Under the pieces are notes generated by a model. That model had not been told where the DNA came from. It saw only the letters and a list, made by a program, of their open reading frames with translations, and did not search any database. Of a stretch of DNA of 55,625 nt, positions 35,286 to 44,127 are shown in pieces. This DNA is from Oscillospiraceae bacterium (GTDB lineage: Bacteria > Bacillota > Clostridia > Oscillospirales > Acutalibacteraceae), in the NCBI GenBank assembly GCA_015066225.1, contig SVOT01000005.1, forward strand, positions 79,064-134,688, given 5' to 3'. The position numbers and the translations under genes are program-made. The stretch's first letter is position 1; each line of letters starts with the position of its first letter.

Positions 35286-36246
35286 TTTTAACCCTCATTC
35301 TTTCCATACACAAAAGAACCTTTTCATTCATTTCGTGACATTCCTTTAAAAATTCCTTCGTTTTTTCGGGGTAAAGAATAAACTCAACGGCGTTTCTTGC
35401 CTCGTTGCCCATAAGGATTTTTTTATCCTCATCTGCCTTTATAAGAGTTTTTTCGCCCTTGTTATTGAAAAGATAAATTTCATCGGTCTGAGAAATGCTG
35501 CCGATTGTCACGGTGCCCTCGTCGCCCATTATCTGTGACGGGCTTCTGCTCTGACCCACCTTTGAATAGGTTATGGTCACCATTTTGTCGTTGTATTTAA
35601 AAACGGCACTTCCGCAACCGTCCGCCCCGGAAGAAAGAAAATGCTGAGCGGGGATTATTTTTTCGGGCAAACCGAACAAATCAATTACGGGGTAAACGCA
35701 ATAAATACCCAAATCATTGAGAGCGCCAGTCTTCATTTCGGGGTTGAAAATATTCGGGAGCTCCCCTCTTTTAAGTGCGGGGTATTTTGAAGAAAGCTGT
35801 GAAAAGTCAATGCTCGCACTTCTCACGGTGCCGATTTTTTTAACCGCTTCTTTTAAAAGATTTCGTGCAGGATTATGCATATACATAATCGCTTCAAAAT
35901 AAACGACGCCGTTTTCTTCTGAAAGCTGACAAAGCTCATTAAACTCCTGTGCTGTAACAGTTATGGGCTTCTCGCATATAACGTGCTTTTTCGCCGTCAG
36001 CAAGGCTTTGCATTGCTCATAGTGACAGCTGTTGGGGCTTGCAACGTAAACGAGCTGTGTGTCGGAGGAAATTAATTCTTCAAGAGAGGTGAAAACACGC
36101 TTCGCCCCAACTTCATTTGCAAACTCCTCGCCCCGCTCCCTTGTGCGTGAAAAAACGCCGTCGAGAGAAAGCTCATTAACAAGGCTTGCGCCGTCTATAA
36201 AGGATTTTGTTATCCACGATGTGCCGATAACGGAATATTTAATCAT
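35278..36246 (-). CDS. Gfo/Idh/MocA family oxidoreductase
   Basis: 322 aa, start behind GAGGAA. The dinucleotide-binding motif is VIGTSWITKSFIDG and the lysine motif is CEKPITVTAQE (about residue 96). NDLGIYCVYPVIDLFG is typical of the trans-1,2-dihydrobenzenediol dehydrogenase/glucose-fructose oxidoreductase-like branch. It lies 6 bases after the GH20 gene and overlaps the QueG-like gene, so it is within one transcript. Sugar substrate unknown, perhaps one released by the GH20 enzyme. Confidence 0.88.
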   Translation of the reverse strand: MIKYSVIGTSWITKSFIDGASLVNELSLDGVFSRTRERGEEFANEVGAKRVFTSLEELISSDTQLVYVASPNSCHYEQCKALLTAKKHVICEKPITVTAQEFNELCQLSEENGVVYFEAIMYMHNPARNLLKEAVKKIGTVRSASIDFSQLSSKYPALKRGELPNIFNPEMKTGALNDLGIYCVYPVIDLFGLPEKIIPAQHFLSSGADGCGSAVFKYNDKMVTITYSKVGQSRSPSQIMGDEGTVTIGSISQTDEIYLFNNKGEKTLIKADEDKKILMGNEARNAVEFILYPEKTKEFLKECHEMNEKVLLCMERMRVKND

Positions 36247-36252
36247 CTTGTG

Positions 36253-37719
36253 TTATTCCTCGATATGTAAAAATTGCTTGATTGCTTTTTTTGTAAGAGT
36301 GTTTTTGAAAAAACCTACTGTATCTGCAACCCTGTTGGCGGGTAAAACGTCCCAATCCTTTTTGGGGGCGGGATTTATGCCCATTCCCCTGAGAATGTCG
36401 CAGAAAAATTCCGCAGATTTCAAAAAGCTCTGATAGTTTTTATTTTTTGCACCGTTCCACCCTGTTTCGGCAACAGCCATCCAACGGGGGAAGCATTGGT
36501 AACACATTTTGTCAAAATCTCTGACGTATTCAGTCCATATAGGTGACTCAACACCCTTTATTGACGCCTTGCCGAGAGATGAAAGACCCTTGAAGCCCTC
36601 GGGGTCAAACATATAAACGCTTTTTAACGGATGCATTCCATAGGGATAATCCACGTAATATGGTGTGAAATTTTCTGCAATAACGGGGTTGCCGGAATTT
36701 GCCCATTCGGCGGTTTTGTTTGTTTTTTCAGACCAGAGTGCAACGGTAACGTTATCGTGGTCAACGTTGCCACCCCTTATTGCCTCGTTCCAGCAGATTA
36801 CCTTTTTGCCCTTTTTCTTGAGATAATCGGCAAAGGTGTTCACCATGTAGCCCTGCAATTCATCCATTGTGTGAAGCCCCAAATCGGAGAGCTTCTTTTT
36901 ACATTTTTCGCACTCTCTCCACCTTGATTTTGGTGCCTCGTCGCCACCGATGTGGAAATATTTACCCGTAAATATCTCGCAAAGTTCATCAATAACTGCT
37001 TCAATGAGCTTGTAGGTATCGTCATTGCCCGCACAAAGAATATCGTCAAATATGCCGGCACAGGTTTTTGGCTCGATTTTTTCACCCTTGCAGGAAAGCT
37101 CGGGGTATGCGGCAATTACAGACGTTGTGTGACCCGGTATATCAAACTCCGGTACAACCTCAATGTGACGCTCCTTGCAATATTCAACAATTTCACGAAG
37201 CTCTTTTTTCGTATAATAACCGCCATAGGGATTTTCGTCGTTTTCGCCCCTGCCGAAATTTGACGACGGTCTTACAGAGCCAACTGTTGTCAGAAGCGGA
37301 TAGCTTTCAATCTCTGCTCTGAAGCCCTGGTCATCGGAAAGGTGAAAATGAAATTTATTAAATTTGAAATAAGCCGCACCGTCAATCATCCTTTTTATTT
37401 CATCAACGGTGAAAAAGTGACGGCAGGGATCAATCATAAAGCCACGGTATGAATACCTCGGCTCGTCATAAAGATATAAATACGGCAAACAACCACGGTA
37501 GTTGAGCATAATCTGCCTGAGAGTAAGCTCGCCGTAATAAAGGCCCGCATCATCTGCACCCTCAATAAGCACGCCGTTTTCATCGATAATTATGCGGTAG
37601 CTTTCTTTTTCAAAAAGCGTTGCAGGCTTTGTTTTTTTAACCTCCGGCATTTCGCCAACGGGGAAATACAGCATCCCTTTTTCAAGCTTCAGGGTTGTTG
37701 GTTGGGGGCAAAGATACAT
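36253..37719 (-). CDS. Beta-N-acetylhexosaminidase, GH20
   Basis: 488 aa with no signal peptide, so probably intracellular. A short N-terminal GH20b-like domain (residues ~1-85) leads into the catalytic barrel: GFMIDPCRHFFTVDEIKRM, FHLSDDQGFR, PEFDIPGH, and the catalytic Asp-Glu pair in HIGGDEAPKSRW (about residue 240). Later, WNEAIRGG and a distal Trp motif complete the active site. It removes terminal GlcNAc or GalNAc from oligosaccharides using substrate-assisted catalysis. It is the first gene of a long minus-strand run and follows AGAGGTG. Confidence 0.94.
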   Translation of the reverse strand: MYLCPQPTTLKLEKGMLYFPVGEMPEVKKTKPATLFEKESYRIIIDENGVLIEGADDAGLYYGELTLRQIMLNYRGCLPYLYLYDEPRYSYRGFMIDPCRHFFTVDEIKRMIDGAAYFKFNKFHFHLSDDQGFRAEIESYPLLTTVGSVRPSSNFGRGENDENPYGGYYTKKELREIVEYCKERHIEVVPEFDIPGHTTSVIAAYPELSCKGEKIEPKTCAGIFDDILCAGNDDTYKLIEAVIDELCEIFTGKYFHIGGDEAPKSRWRECEKCKKKLSDLGLHTMDELQGYMVNTFADYLKKKGKKVICWNEAIRGGNVDHDNVTVALWSEKTNKTAEWANSGNPVIAENFTPYYVDYPYGMHPLKSVYMFDPEGFKGLSSLGKASIKGVESPIWTEYVRDFDKMCYQCFPRWMAVAETGWNGAKNKNYQSFLKSAEFFCDILRGMGINPAPKKDWDVLPANRVADTVGFFKNTLTKKAIKQFLHIEE

Positions 37720-38137
37720 AAGCTCACCTCTTGTTATAACTAAATATAAATATACATAATAATCATACTATTTATGAGGGTAAAATGCAAGAAATTTTTT
37801 AGATGCCTGATGAGTGCACGGCGGATTTTTAATGGGTAATGCTTCATTCGTAATTGTAGGGGCGCAAGTGCTGATTGTGTTGATATGTAAAAGTGTTGCG
37901 AAGCCTATCATCCCTGTTTGCCAACGGCAAATAGGGAGGGGGACCAACACTTAACGGGGTCCCCAAAAAGCGGAGCTTTTTAGGGAAGAGGAAGCACAGT
38001 GTAGCGTTGAATTTTTTTGCGTAGCGAAAAAATGATAAGCGGAACTTCGTGCTGACGAGGTGGTGGGTCGCCCCGTTATTGTTTTCATTCGCTGATGAAA
38101 CGGAAAATCTCACCTTTCTTTTACCTCTCTTCGAAGA
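37720..38137. repeat. Repeat island 2, left part: family B copy
   Basis: 37858-38076 matches 13636-13853 closely, from GGGGCGCAAG to GGTGGTGGGTCGCCCC, with the same internal landmarks. No binding site or conserved protein is visible, and two copies in opposite island contexts argue for a non-coding mobile sequence. 37720-37857 holds no feature. Confidence 0.8.
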
Positions 38138-38722
38138 GAGGGGGCAAGGAACACGACCGCCGCCTGTGGCGGATAAAGGGAGTGTGAGTTGGCGTAGCGG
38201 TCAAAATTCTGTGAAGCGAAAAGCGAACAAAGAATTTTGGGTACCGCAAGAGGACTTATTGTTATTTGCTACTTTAATAAATTTTCAAGCGACGATATAG
38301 CGTGGTGGAGAGTTCTTGACGCGAAAATCTGAGCGTCTTTTCACCGCAAGGTGAAACTGTAATGAGGTTATTGCTATTCGTTAGTCTGTTGCATTTGAAT
38401 CTTGCGATTCAACGACGTTCGAGGGCTCACGTCGAGAATCCTCCACCATCGCAAGCGATGGTCCCCCTCCTTTCGAAAGGAGGTAAAAATTCAGCAAGTT
38501 GTTCGTTTCATCAGCGAAGAGTGTCCGCAAGGGGGCGACCCACCACCCACAAATTTGGTTTTAATCTACGCTTGAAAATTCATTAAAGCAGCAAATAACG
38601 ATAAGTCCTCTTGCGGTGCCCAAAATTCTTTGTTCGCTGTTCGCTTCACAGAATTTTGACCGCTACGCCAACTCACACTCCCTTCATCCGCCACTGGCGG
38701 CGGTCGTGTTCCTTGCCCCCTC
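38138..38722. mobile_element. Foldback (MITE-like) element with 154-bp inverted arms
   Basis: The left arm 38138-38291 is the inverse of the right arm 38569-38722, with few mismatches (for example GGTACCGCAAGAGGAC against GTCCTCTTGCGGTGCC). Each arm contains family A, also present alone at 2330-2427. The 277-bp centre holds small hairpins (TCACCGCAAGGTGA, CCATCGCAAGCGATGG, CCTCCTTTCGAAAGGAGG) and an inverted piece of family B (38502-38552). No transposase is encoded, so it would be non-autonomous if mobile. Target-site duplications were not identified. Confidence 0.65.
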
Positions 38723-38868
38723 CCTATTTTGCTATGCAAAACAGGGATGATAGCTTCGCACCCAACAACATATCAATTCAATTGGCACGCAGTGCCCCTT
38801 AACTTGCCACTTCCAACTTGCCACTTGCCACTTAACAAAGTGATAGGCTTCGCAACACTACCACCAAA
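38723..38868. repeat. Repeat island 2, right part: inverted family B end
   Basis: 38718-38836 repeats 15229-15350 almost exactly (CCCTCCCTATTTTGCTATGC, AGGGATGATAGCTTCGCACC, GGCACGCAGTGCCCCTTAAC), ending in tandem TTGCCACTT words. No gene. Confidence 0.75.
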
Positions 38869-38899
38869 CAAAAAATCCACGCACAAAATTGTGCGTGGA
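38869..38899 (-). terminator. Terminator of the isomerase gene
   Basis: On the minus strand TCCACGCAC pairs with GTGCGTGGA around AATTTT, followed by TTTTTT. About 30 bases after the stop codon. Confidence 0.85.
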
Positions 38900-38932
38900 A
38901 AGGGAGCTTTTTAATTGTTTTCGCCCTGGCAA

Positions 38933-39793
38933 TTATTTCTTTTTTTCAAAATAATCCGCAAGATATCTGCCTGTTTTTGCCATAAATTTAGCGCAATCCT
39001 CATAAAGCTCAACGGGCTTATCATCAAAGAAACAGTCTGCCTCAAAGGTTATTTCGCCGTCGTAGCCGATTTCTGCAAGGGCAGTCATAACCTTGTGCCA
39101 GTCAACAACACCAAAGAATGGCAAGGTGTGGCTGTCGTTAGTGCCGTCAACGTCGTGAACGTGCAAGCATTTCAGCCTTTTTGCGCCGAGCCTTCTGATG
39201 AATTGGTCGGGGTCCTCCCTCACAAGGGCGGCGTGGCCAATATCAAGACAGGCAACAAAGCAATCGTTGTTGAGCCTGTCAAGATATTTTATAAATTCAT
39301 CGGGACGTGAGCAGGTTGAATGGTTTATCATCCCCGTGTGCTGCCACATATTCTCAAGGGCAACCCTTATACCGTATTCCTCACAATAGGGCACAAGCCT
39401 TGAATAGAAATCCATATTGTATTCAAAAAGCATTTCAGGGTTGCCGGGTATGTTATATTCCACGTGCTGACAGGGGTGTACAATAATGTTTCTAACCCCA
39501 AGAAGCGACGCCCTTTTCATAGCTTTCGTTATTTCGGTGAAGCGCTTTGCCGTGCGCTCCTCGTCAGCATAGGAGGAGCTGAAGGGGGCGTGTGACTGGT
39601 TGAAATAAACGCCCTTTGATTCTGCATACTTTCGCATTTCGGTATAGTAGCTGTCGGGAAAATCGGCGTCATAAACCTCTTTGTCGAACTGGGAAAAATC
39701 AAGGGCATCGTAGCCCGCTGCCGACAAAACGTCAACAGCCTTTTTCAGGTCGTATTTTACATTGAATCTGCCGGTGGTTGTTGAAATTTTCAT
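38933..39793 (-). CDS. Sugar phosphate isomerase/epimerase (xylose isomerase-like TIM barrel)
   Basis: 286 aa from the ATG at 39793 behind GAGGGTG, two bases after the preceding stop. It has the AP-endonuclease-2 barrel with metal ligands spread over strands: NIIVHPCQHVE, RVALENMWQ (Glu), CLDIGHAAL (Asp/His), CLHVHDVDG and GEITFEAD (Glu). The family includes IolE/IolI, hydroxypyruvate isomerase and sugar epimerases; the substrate is not determinable. It forms a coupled pair with the phosphodiesterase gene. Confidence 0.87.
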   Translation of the reverse strand: MKISTTTGRFNVKYDLKKAVDVLSAAGYDALDFSQFDKEVYDADFPDSYYTEMRKYAESKGVYFNQSHAPFSSSYADEERTAKRFTEITKAMKRASLLGVRNIIVHPCQHVEYNIPGNPEMLFEYNMDFYSRLVPYCEEYGIRVALENMWQHTGMINHSTCSRPDEFIKYLDRLNNDCFVACLDIGHAALVREDPDQFIRRLGAKRLKCLHVHDVDGTNDSHTLPFFGVVDWHKVMTALAEIGYDGEITFEADCFFDDKPVELYEDCAKFMAKTGRYLADYFEKKK

Positions 39794-39795
39794 GC

Positions 39796-40569
39796 TTACA
39801 CCCTCGCAATTCCTTCCCATTCCTTTGCGGGCGGCACATCAAGAAGCTTTGCCACCGTCACCGCAACATCCTTTATTGATGCCTCGGGAAGCTCTTTATT
39901 TTCTTCGAATTTTCTGCCACAGAATACTATCGGAATCGTCATATCCTCAGGCATATCAGAGCCGTGGCTTCTTTCGTGTCCGCCGTGGTCGGCAAGAAGA
40001 ATTATTGTGTAATCCTCAGAAATTGCGTTCTGCAGCTTTTCAACACAAGAAAGTGCCTTGCTGACGCTTTTCATATATTGCTCGCTCATCCAACCGCAGT
40101 CGTGGCCGCCGACCTCGTCGGTTTCACCAAGGTAAAGGAAAAGAAAATCGGGCTCCTCCTCGTTTATATATTTAATAGCCGCATCGGTGATTTTTATGTC
40201 TGTATCAGCCTGCTTGTGCTGATTTATGCAAAGGGCTGTGTGAAGATGATCGGGTCTGCCAAGGTCACGAAGCTCCTCCCAGGTGTAGAAGAATGCACAC
40301 TTTTTGTCGTAGTCATCAAAGCGGTCGAACATACCCTTTATGGGGCGAACCTGGGGAACATAGCCGTTTGTTGTGATGCCGTGACGCTGTGGGTCAACGC
40401 TGTGAAAAAGTGACATATGGCAAGGAAGTGTAACAGAGGGCATTACCGTTCTTGCTTTAAGACAATATGTGCTTTTTTTGAGAAGCTCCCCTGCAAAGGG
40501 ATTGCCGCATTGCATCATTCCGTCGGGGCGCATACCGTCAACTAAAATGAGAATTACTTTTTCAGACAT
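39796..40569 (-). CDS. Alkaline phosphatase superfamily phosphodiesterase
   Basis: 257 aa, start behind GGGAGG. Matches the type I phosphodiesterase/nucleotide pyrophosphatase family: the metal Asp in LILVDGMRPDG, the nucleophile Thr in PSVTLPCHMSL (about residue 46), LGETDEVGGHDCG with metal Asp and His, and LLADHGGHERSHG near residue 195. No signal peptide, so it acts in the cytoplasm. Substrate unknown; possibilities include phosphoesters or phosphonates. Its stop is directly followed by the isomerase start. Confidence 0.88.
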   Translation of the reverse strand: MSEKVILILVDGMRPDGMMQCGNPFAGELLKKSTYCLKARTVMPSVTLPCHMSLFHSVDPQRHGITTNGYVPQVRPIKGMFDRFDDYDKKCAFFYTWEELRDLGRPDHLHTALCINQHKQADTDIKITDAAIKYINEEEPDFLFLYLGETDEVGGHDCGWMSEQYMKSVSKALSCVEKLQNAISEDYTIILLADHGGHERSHGSDMPEDMTIPIVFCGRKFEENKELPEASIKDVAVTVAKLLDVPPAKEWEGIARV

Positions 40570-40589
40570 AGAAATACCTCCCGTAGGAT

Positions 40590-41147
40590 TTATTTTGATT
40601 CTGCAGGCACCTCTGCCGCAGAGCTGTCGTCATTCTTTTTTCTGTCGTGAATAATCATACCCACAACAGAGAAGCCCATCTGGACAATGTGTGTAACGAG
40701 CACGCTGTAGTTTTTTGACAAAAGGTCGTATGTGCACCAGAGAATCATATTGATAATGCTCCAGAAACGGTATTTTGCACCGTTTTTCTGACCGATGCAC
40801 ATAACAAAAGAAAGGGATGCAACTATTGCAAGGATGCAAAGCCCCGTGAAGCCGCCAACAGCGAGATTCACGCCGATGAATGAGAGGGCATAGATTGCAA
40901 CAAGCCATTTGGGAAGAGGCTTATTTTTTGAATCAAAGAAATAGTTGATTATTGATTGCACCGCACCGATACAGCAGGAGGCCGCACCGTTAAGACCGCT
41001 GCCGCCCACAAAATAGCTTGCGGCAACAAAAGCGTTGCTGAGGAAGACAAGAATGAGAATTTTTTTCATATTCTTGCCCTTTAAAAGTGATGACGTAATA
41101 ATGCAAAGCAAGCCGAGAAGGCTCAGAACAAATGATAATTTTTCCAT
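40590..41147 (-). CDS. YgjV-like inner membrane protein
   Basis: 185 aa with six or so hydrophobic segments, beginning SFVLSLLGLLCIITSSLL. The layout and the motif FWSIINMILWCTYDLL match the YgjV/'bacterial inner membrane protein' family, whose function is unknown. A charged C-terminal tail (DRKKNDDSSAAEVPAESK) faces the cytoplasm. Start follows AGGAGAA. Between the lipase-like and phosphodiesterase genes with gaps of 20-30 bases, so co-transcribed. Confidence 0.8.
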   Translation of the reverse strand: MEKLSFVLSLLGLLCIITSSLLKGKNMKKILILVFLSNAFVAASYFVGGSGLNGAASCCIGAVQSIINYFFDSKNKPLPKWLVAIYALSFIGVNLAVGGFTGLCILAIVASLSFVMCIGQKNGAKYRFWSIINMILWCTYDLLSKNYSVLVTHIVQMGFSVVGMIIHDRKKNDDSSAAEVPAESK

Positions 41148-41174
41148 ATTTTCTCCTGTTTGTAATTATTATTA

Positions 41175-42635
41175 TCAGCTCAAAAGCATTCCAACATCAA
41201 GGTCTGCATCTGCTTTCATAAACTGCGGGTAACGCTCAAACATTGTTACGGTGGGCTGCTCTTCACTTTCAAGAAGAGTAAATGTGAAATCGCTGAAGCC
41301 TGTGCCGTAATCCGCCGCAACGTGGGGTGCATCCTTTACAAACCAGGTGTTATCCTTGAAAAGTGCTGTTGAAGCATCGATAACGTGGTCGGGTGAAATG
41401 TATTTCGGGTCGGCGTTTGCAATATAATCATCGGAAAGCGTTTCTCTCAAGGGTGCGATTGTTGCGTGGTTTGAGGTGAGCTCGCTTTCAAGCACCATAT
41501 CACCGTTGAGGTTTGCTCTTTCATAAACGGGCACAAGGCCGATGTTGTAGTTTGAAACGAAGCTGAGCTTCACACCCGCATTTTTTGCATCAATAAGAGT
41601 TGCCTCGGTAGCGAAAACGAAGCCCTGAGTTCCCCTTATTTTTTCAAGAAGAACGGGGTATTCATCCTCGTGAGAGCCGAAGATTGTTTCAACACCGCTT
41701 TCAAAATCCTCATCGGGGCAAAGAGCCCAGAAGCCGCAAAGAGTGCCGAAGCAATCACGAAGAACCCGGTCGTTTACCTTGTCGAAGCTGTCAGCAACAA
41801 GGTCGTTCACCAAATCAACAAGAAAATCAACCGCACCTAGAGCATCGAAAACGTTGAGTGCAATTTTCAAAAAGAAGTTGTCGTCTGTGAGGCTGTAAAG
41901 AAGATTAAAGAGAGTGTCTTTATCAAAAACAATTCTGCCGTTGAGGGCATCGCCGCAGACGTAGGTGCCGTTTTGCGCACCTGAAAGATAAACGGCGGAA
42001 TTAACACTTTCGTAGCCGTAGTAATGGAGATATGCCGTTGTTACCATACCGCCCATTGAAGCACAGATTATGTTGACCTGCTCCTTGCCGCTGTTAGCTT
42101 TAGCTGTTTCAACAAAGCCGTTGAGCTCACCCGCCAATTCCTCGGGGGTTTTGCGCCAGTCATAGGTAAAGAAATATGTATTTTCTGCGCCGTAGCGTTC
42201 AATGGCGGTTTTAACTATACCGATTTCCGCACCGTCGGTTAACGCACTTGTGAATTCGGGATGCTCTGCCATAGAGCCGGGGTACTGCACCATAGAAACG
42301 GGCTCAACAGTGTTACCCTCGTTATCACAGGCGATGGGTGAGAGAATATCGTATGCAACGTCACACACGGAATCAATAAGATTTTCTTTATTCTGCCAGC
42401 CGAATCTTGTGAAAAACGACTGCAGAAGAAGAGGAATGATTTCACCAACGTCAAGCTGAAGCGCTTTTGTGCCGTCTTCATAGGTAAGGCCCGCAAAATC
42501 TATTCCACGCACAATAATAACAGGGTTGCCGTTATAGTCTGTAAATACGGGCGCACCCTCATTTGCCGCAAAGGACGGAACCGCGAGGCTGAAAACCAGA
42601 ACAATCGCCATCAAAACAGATAATGTTTTCTTCAT
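41175..42635 (-). CDS. Secreted alpha/beta hydrolase (lipase/acyltransferase-like)
   Basis: 486 aa. Signal peptide MKKTLSVLMAIVLVFSLAVP cleaved near SFA-A. A classical alpha/beta hydrolase pattern follows: FFTYDWRKTPEELAGEL and the nucleophile elbow IICASMGGMVTTAYLHYYG (Ser at about residue 191), where the first Gly of GxSxG is Cys-Ala in place of Gly. The His of the triad is probably in SPDHVIDAST. The overall scheme resembles lecithin:cholesterol acyltransferase-like lipases. Start follows GGGGAT. Extracellular; substrate unknown. Confidence 0.8.
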   Translation of the reverse strand: MKKTLSVLMAIVLVFSLAVPSFAANEGAPVFTDYNGNPVIIVRGIDFAGLTYEDGTKALQLDVGEIIPLLLQSFFTRFGWQNKENLIDSVCDVAYDILSPIACDNEGNTVEPVSMVQYPGSMAEHPEFTSALTDGAEIGIVKTAIERYGAENTYFFTYDWRKTPEELAGELNGFVETAKANSGKEQVNIICASMGGMVTTAYLHYYGYESVNSAVYLSGAQNGTYVCGDALNGRIVFDKDTLFNLLYSLTDDNFFLKIALNVFDALGAVDFLVDLVNDLVADSFDKVNDRVLRDCFGTLCGFWALCPDEDFESGVETIFGSHEDEYPVLLEKIRGTQGFVFATEATLIDAKNAGVKLSFVSNYNIGLVPVYERANLNGDMVLESELTSNHATIAPLRETLSDDYIANADPKYISPDHVIDASTALFKDNTWFVKDAPHVAADYGTGFSDFTFTLLESEEQPTVTMFERYPQFMKADADLDVGMLLS

Positions 42636-42758
42636 TTTCTTATCCCCTTTATTCAGGAATTATTTTTACACACCACAATATACCACACATATCCTCAAAA
42701 CTCAACGATTTTGAAAACATCAACAAATAAATAATTTCAAATATATGAATTTTTAACC

Positions 42759-42787
42759 TTGTTTAAAGTGCCGGGGTTTGATAAACT
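42759..42787 (+). promoter_or_regulatory. Possible promoter of the plus-strand oxidoreductase
   Basis: TTGTTT (42759-42764), 17-base spacer, TAAACT (42782-42787), 33 bases before the ATG. A modest match. Confidence 0.35.
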
Positions 42788-42820
42788 TAAACCATATTAT
42801 CGGGAATGAGGGTTTTCATT

Positions 42821-44062
42821 ATGAAAAAATATAAAATTGGTATCTTCGGCGCAGGCAGAGGCATTGACCTTGCCGAAAATTTTATGCATCTCGGCTGTGA
42901 AATTTCGGCTGTTTGCGATTTTAACGAAAAAAGAAGACGTGAGGGCATTGAACGCCTTGGTGCAGAGGTTTCTGAATTCGCTGATTTCGATGAGTTTATC
43001 AAATGCGATATGGATGCTGTAGTTATTGCGAACTATTTTCACGAGCACACGCCATATATTATCAAATGCTTTGAAAAAGGGATTCACGTTTTGTGCGAGT
43101 GCATAACAAATGCCACCATGGCAGAGGGTGTTGAACTGACCCGCGCCTTTGAAAAAACGAGCTCAGTTTTTATGCTTGCTGAAAATTACCCTCAGATGAT
43201 TTTTAACCGTGAAATGAAAAAGGTGTACGACGGCGGAACCTTGGGCAAAATTATTTATGCCGAGGGCGAATACAATCACCCATACAAGCCCGACGACCCC
43301 GAATTCAACAAATCCGCCGTGTATTTCACCGATCATTGGCGCAACTTTTTACCCCGCTCATATTACATAACCCACTCCCTTGCTCCCCTTATGTGGGCAA
43401 CCGGCGCAACGCCGAAAAAAGTTGTTGCAATGCCTGTTTTTTCACCCATTAAAGAAGAAGTAACCGCCCGCCGCGTGGGTGACAGGGCGGCTATTATCAC
43501 AACCCTTAATGACGACGACTCTGTTTTCAGGGTTACGGGCTGTGCCGCTTTCGGTGCACACCACAACTCCTACCGCATTTGCGGTGAAAACGGTCAGATT
43601 GAAAATCCCCGCGGTATGGGCGAAAAGGTGATGCTTCGCTACAGCGACTGGGCTATCCCCGAGGGTAAGCAGGAGGTTAACCTCTATGAACCCACGTGGG
43701 ATGACAGCGACGAGGATCTCATCAGGGGTGCCGGTCACGGCGGCGGTGACTACATCGTTTCAAGGATGTTCATCGAATGTCTTGAAAAAGGCGAGCAACC
43801 CCCGCACCCTTACGACCTTCACTCGGCAATTGCCATGTCAAGCGTGGCGATTCTTTCCCACCGTTCAATTCTCAATGGTGGTGTTACATACGACATACCC
43901 GATTTCACAAAAGAGGAGTGTCGCAAGCAATATGAAGCCGACAGGCTTTCGCCTTTCGTTTACACTGATGGGACTAAGCCTGATATCCCCTGTTGCTCAC
44001 ACCCCGACTATTCCCCCACAGAGGAACAGATTGAAAAAATGCGTGAGCTTCTCAAGGATTAA
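42821..44062 (+). CDS. Gfo/Idh/MocA-like oxidoreductase with altered lysine motif
   Basis: 413 aa; the ATG at 42821 follows GAGGG. The N-terminal Rossmann motif GIFGAGRGIDLAENF is intact, but where relatives have EKP this protein reads HVLCECITNATMAEG, so the usual catalytic Lys is missing. The rest, including LGKIIYAEGEYNHPY and SLAPLMWATGA, is well preserved. It is longer than the other two paralogues in the window. It may bind NAD(H) and a sugar without ordinary hydride chemistry, or use a different residue. A separate transcription unit from its minus-strand neighbours. Confidence 0.8.
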   Translation: MKKYKIGIFGAGRGIDLAENFMHLGCEISAVCDFNEKRRREGIERLGAEVSEFADFDEFIKCDMDAVVIANYFHEHTPYIIKCFEKGIHVLCECITNATMAEGVELTRAFEKTSSVFMLAENYPQMIFNREMKKVYDGGTLGKIIYAEGEYNHPYKPDDPEFNKSAVYFTDHWRNFLPRSYYITHSLAPLMWATGATPKKVVAMPVFSPIKEEVTARRVGDRAAIITTLNDDDSVFRVTGCAAFGAHHNSYRICGENGQIENPRGMGEKVMLRYSDWAIPEGKQEVNLYEPTWDDSDEDLIRGAGHGGGDYIVSRMFIECLEKGEQPPHPYDLHSAIAMSSVAILSHRSILNGGVTYDIPDFTKEECRKQYEADRLSPFVYTDGTKPDIPCCSHPDYSPTEEQIEKMRELLKD

Positions 44063-44127
44063 TTTGTGAAATCTTTACTTCTTTAAAAATAAGTAGTATA
44101 ATTATCCGACAGAAAGGATATGGTAAA

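Noticed and set aside
37844-38586. Several 60-89 aa frames in repeat island 2
   Set aside because: All coincide with family A or B copies and lack start signals.
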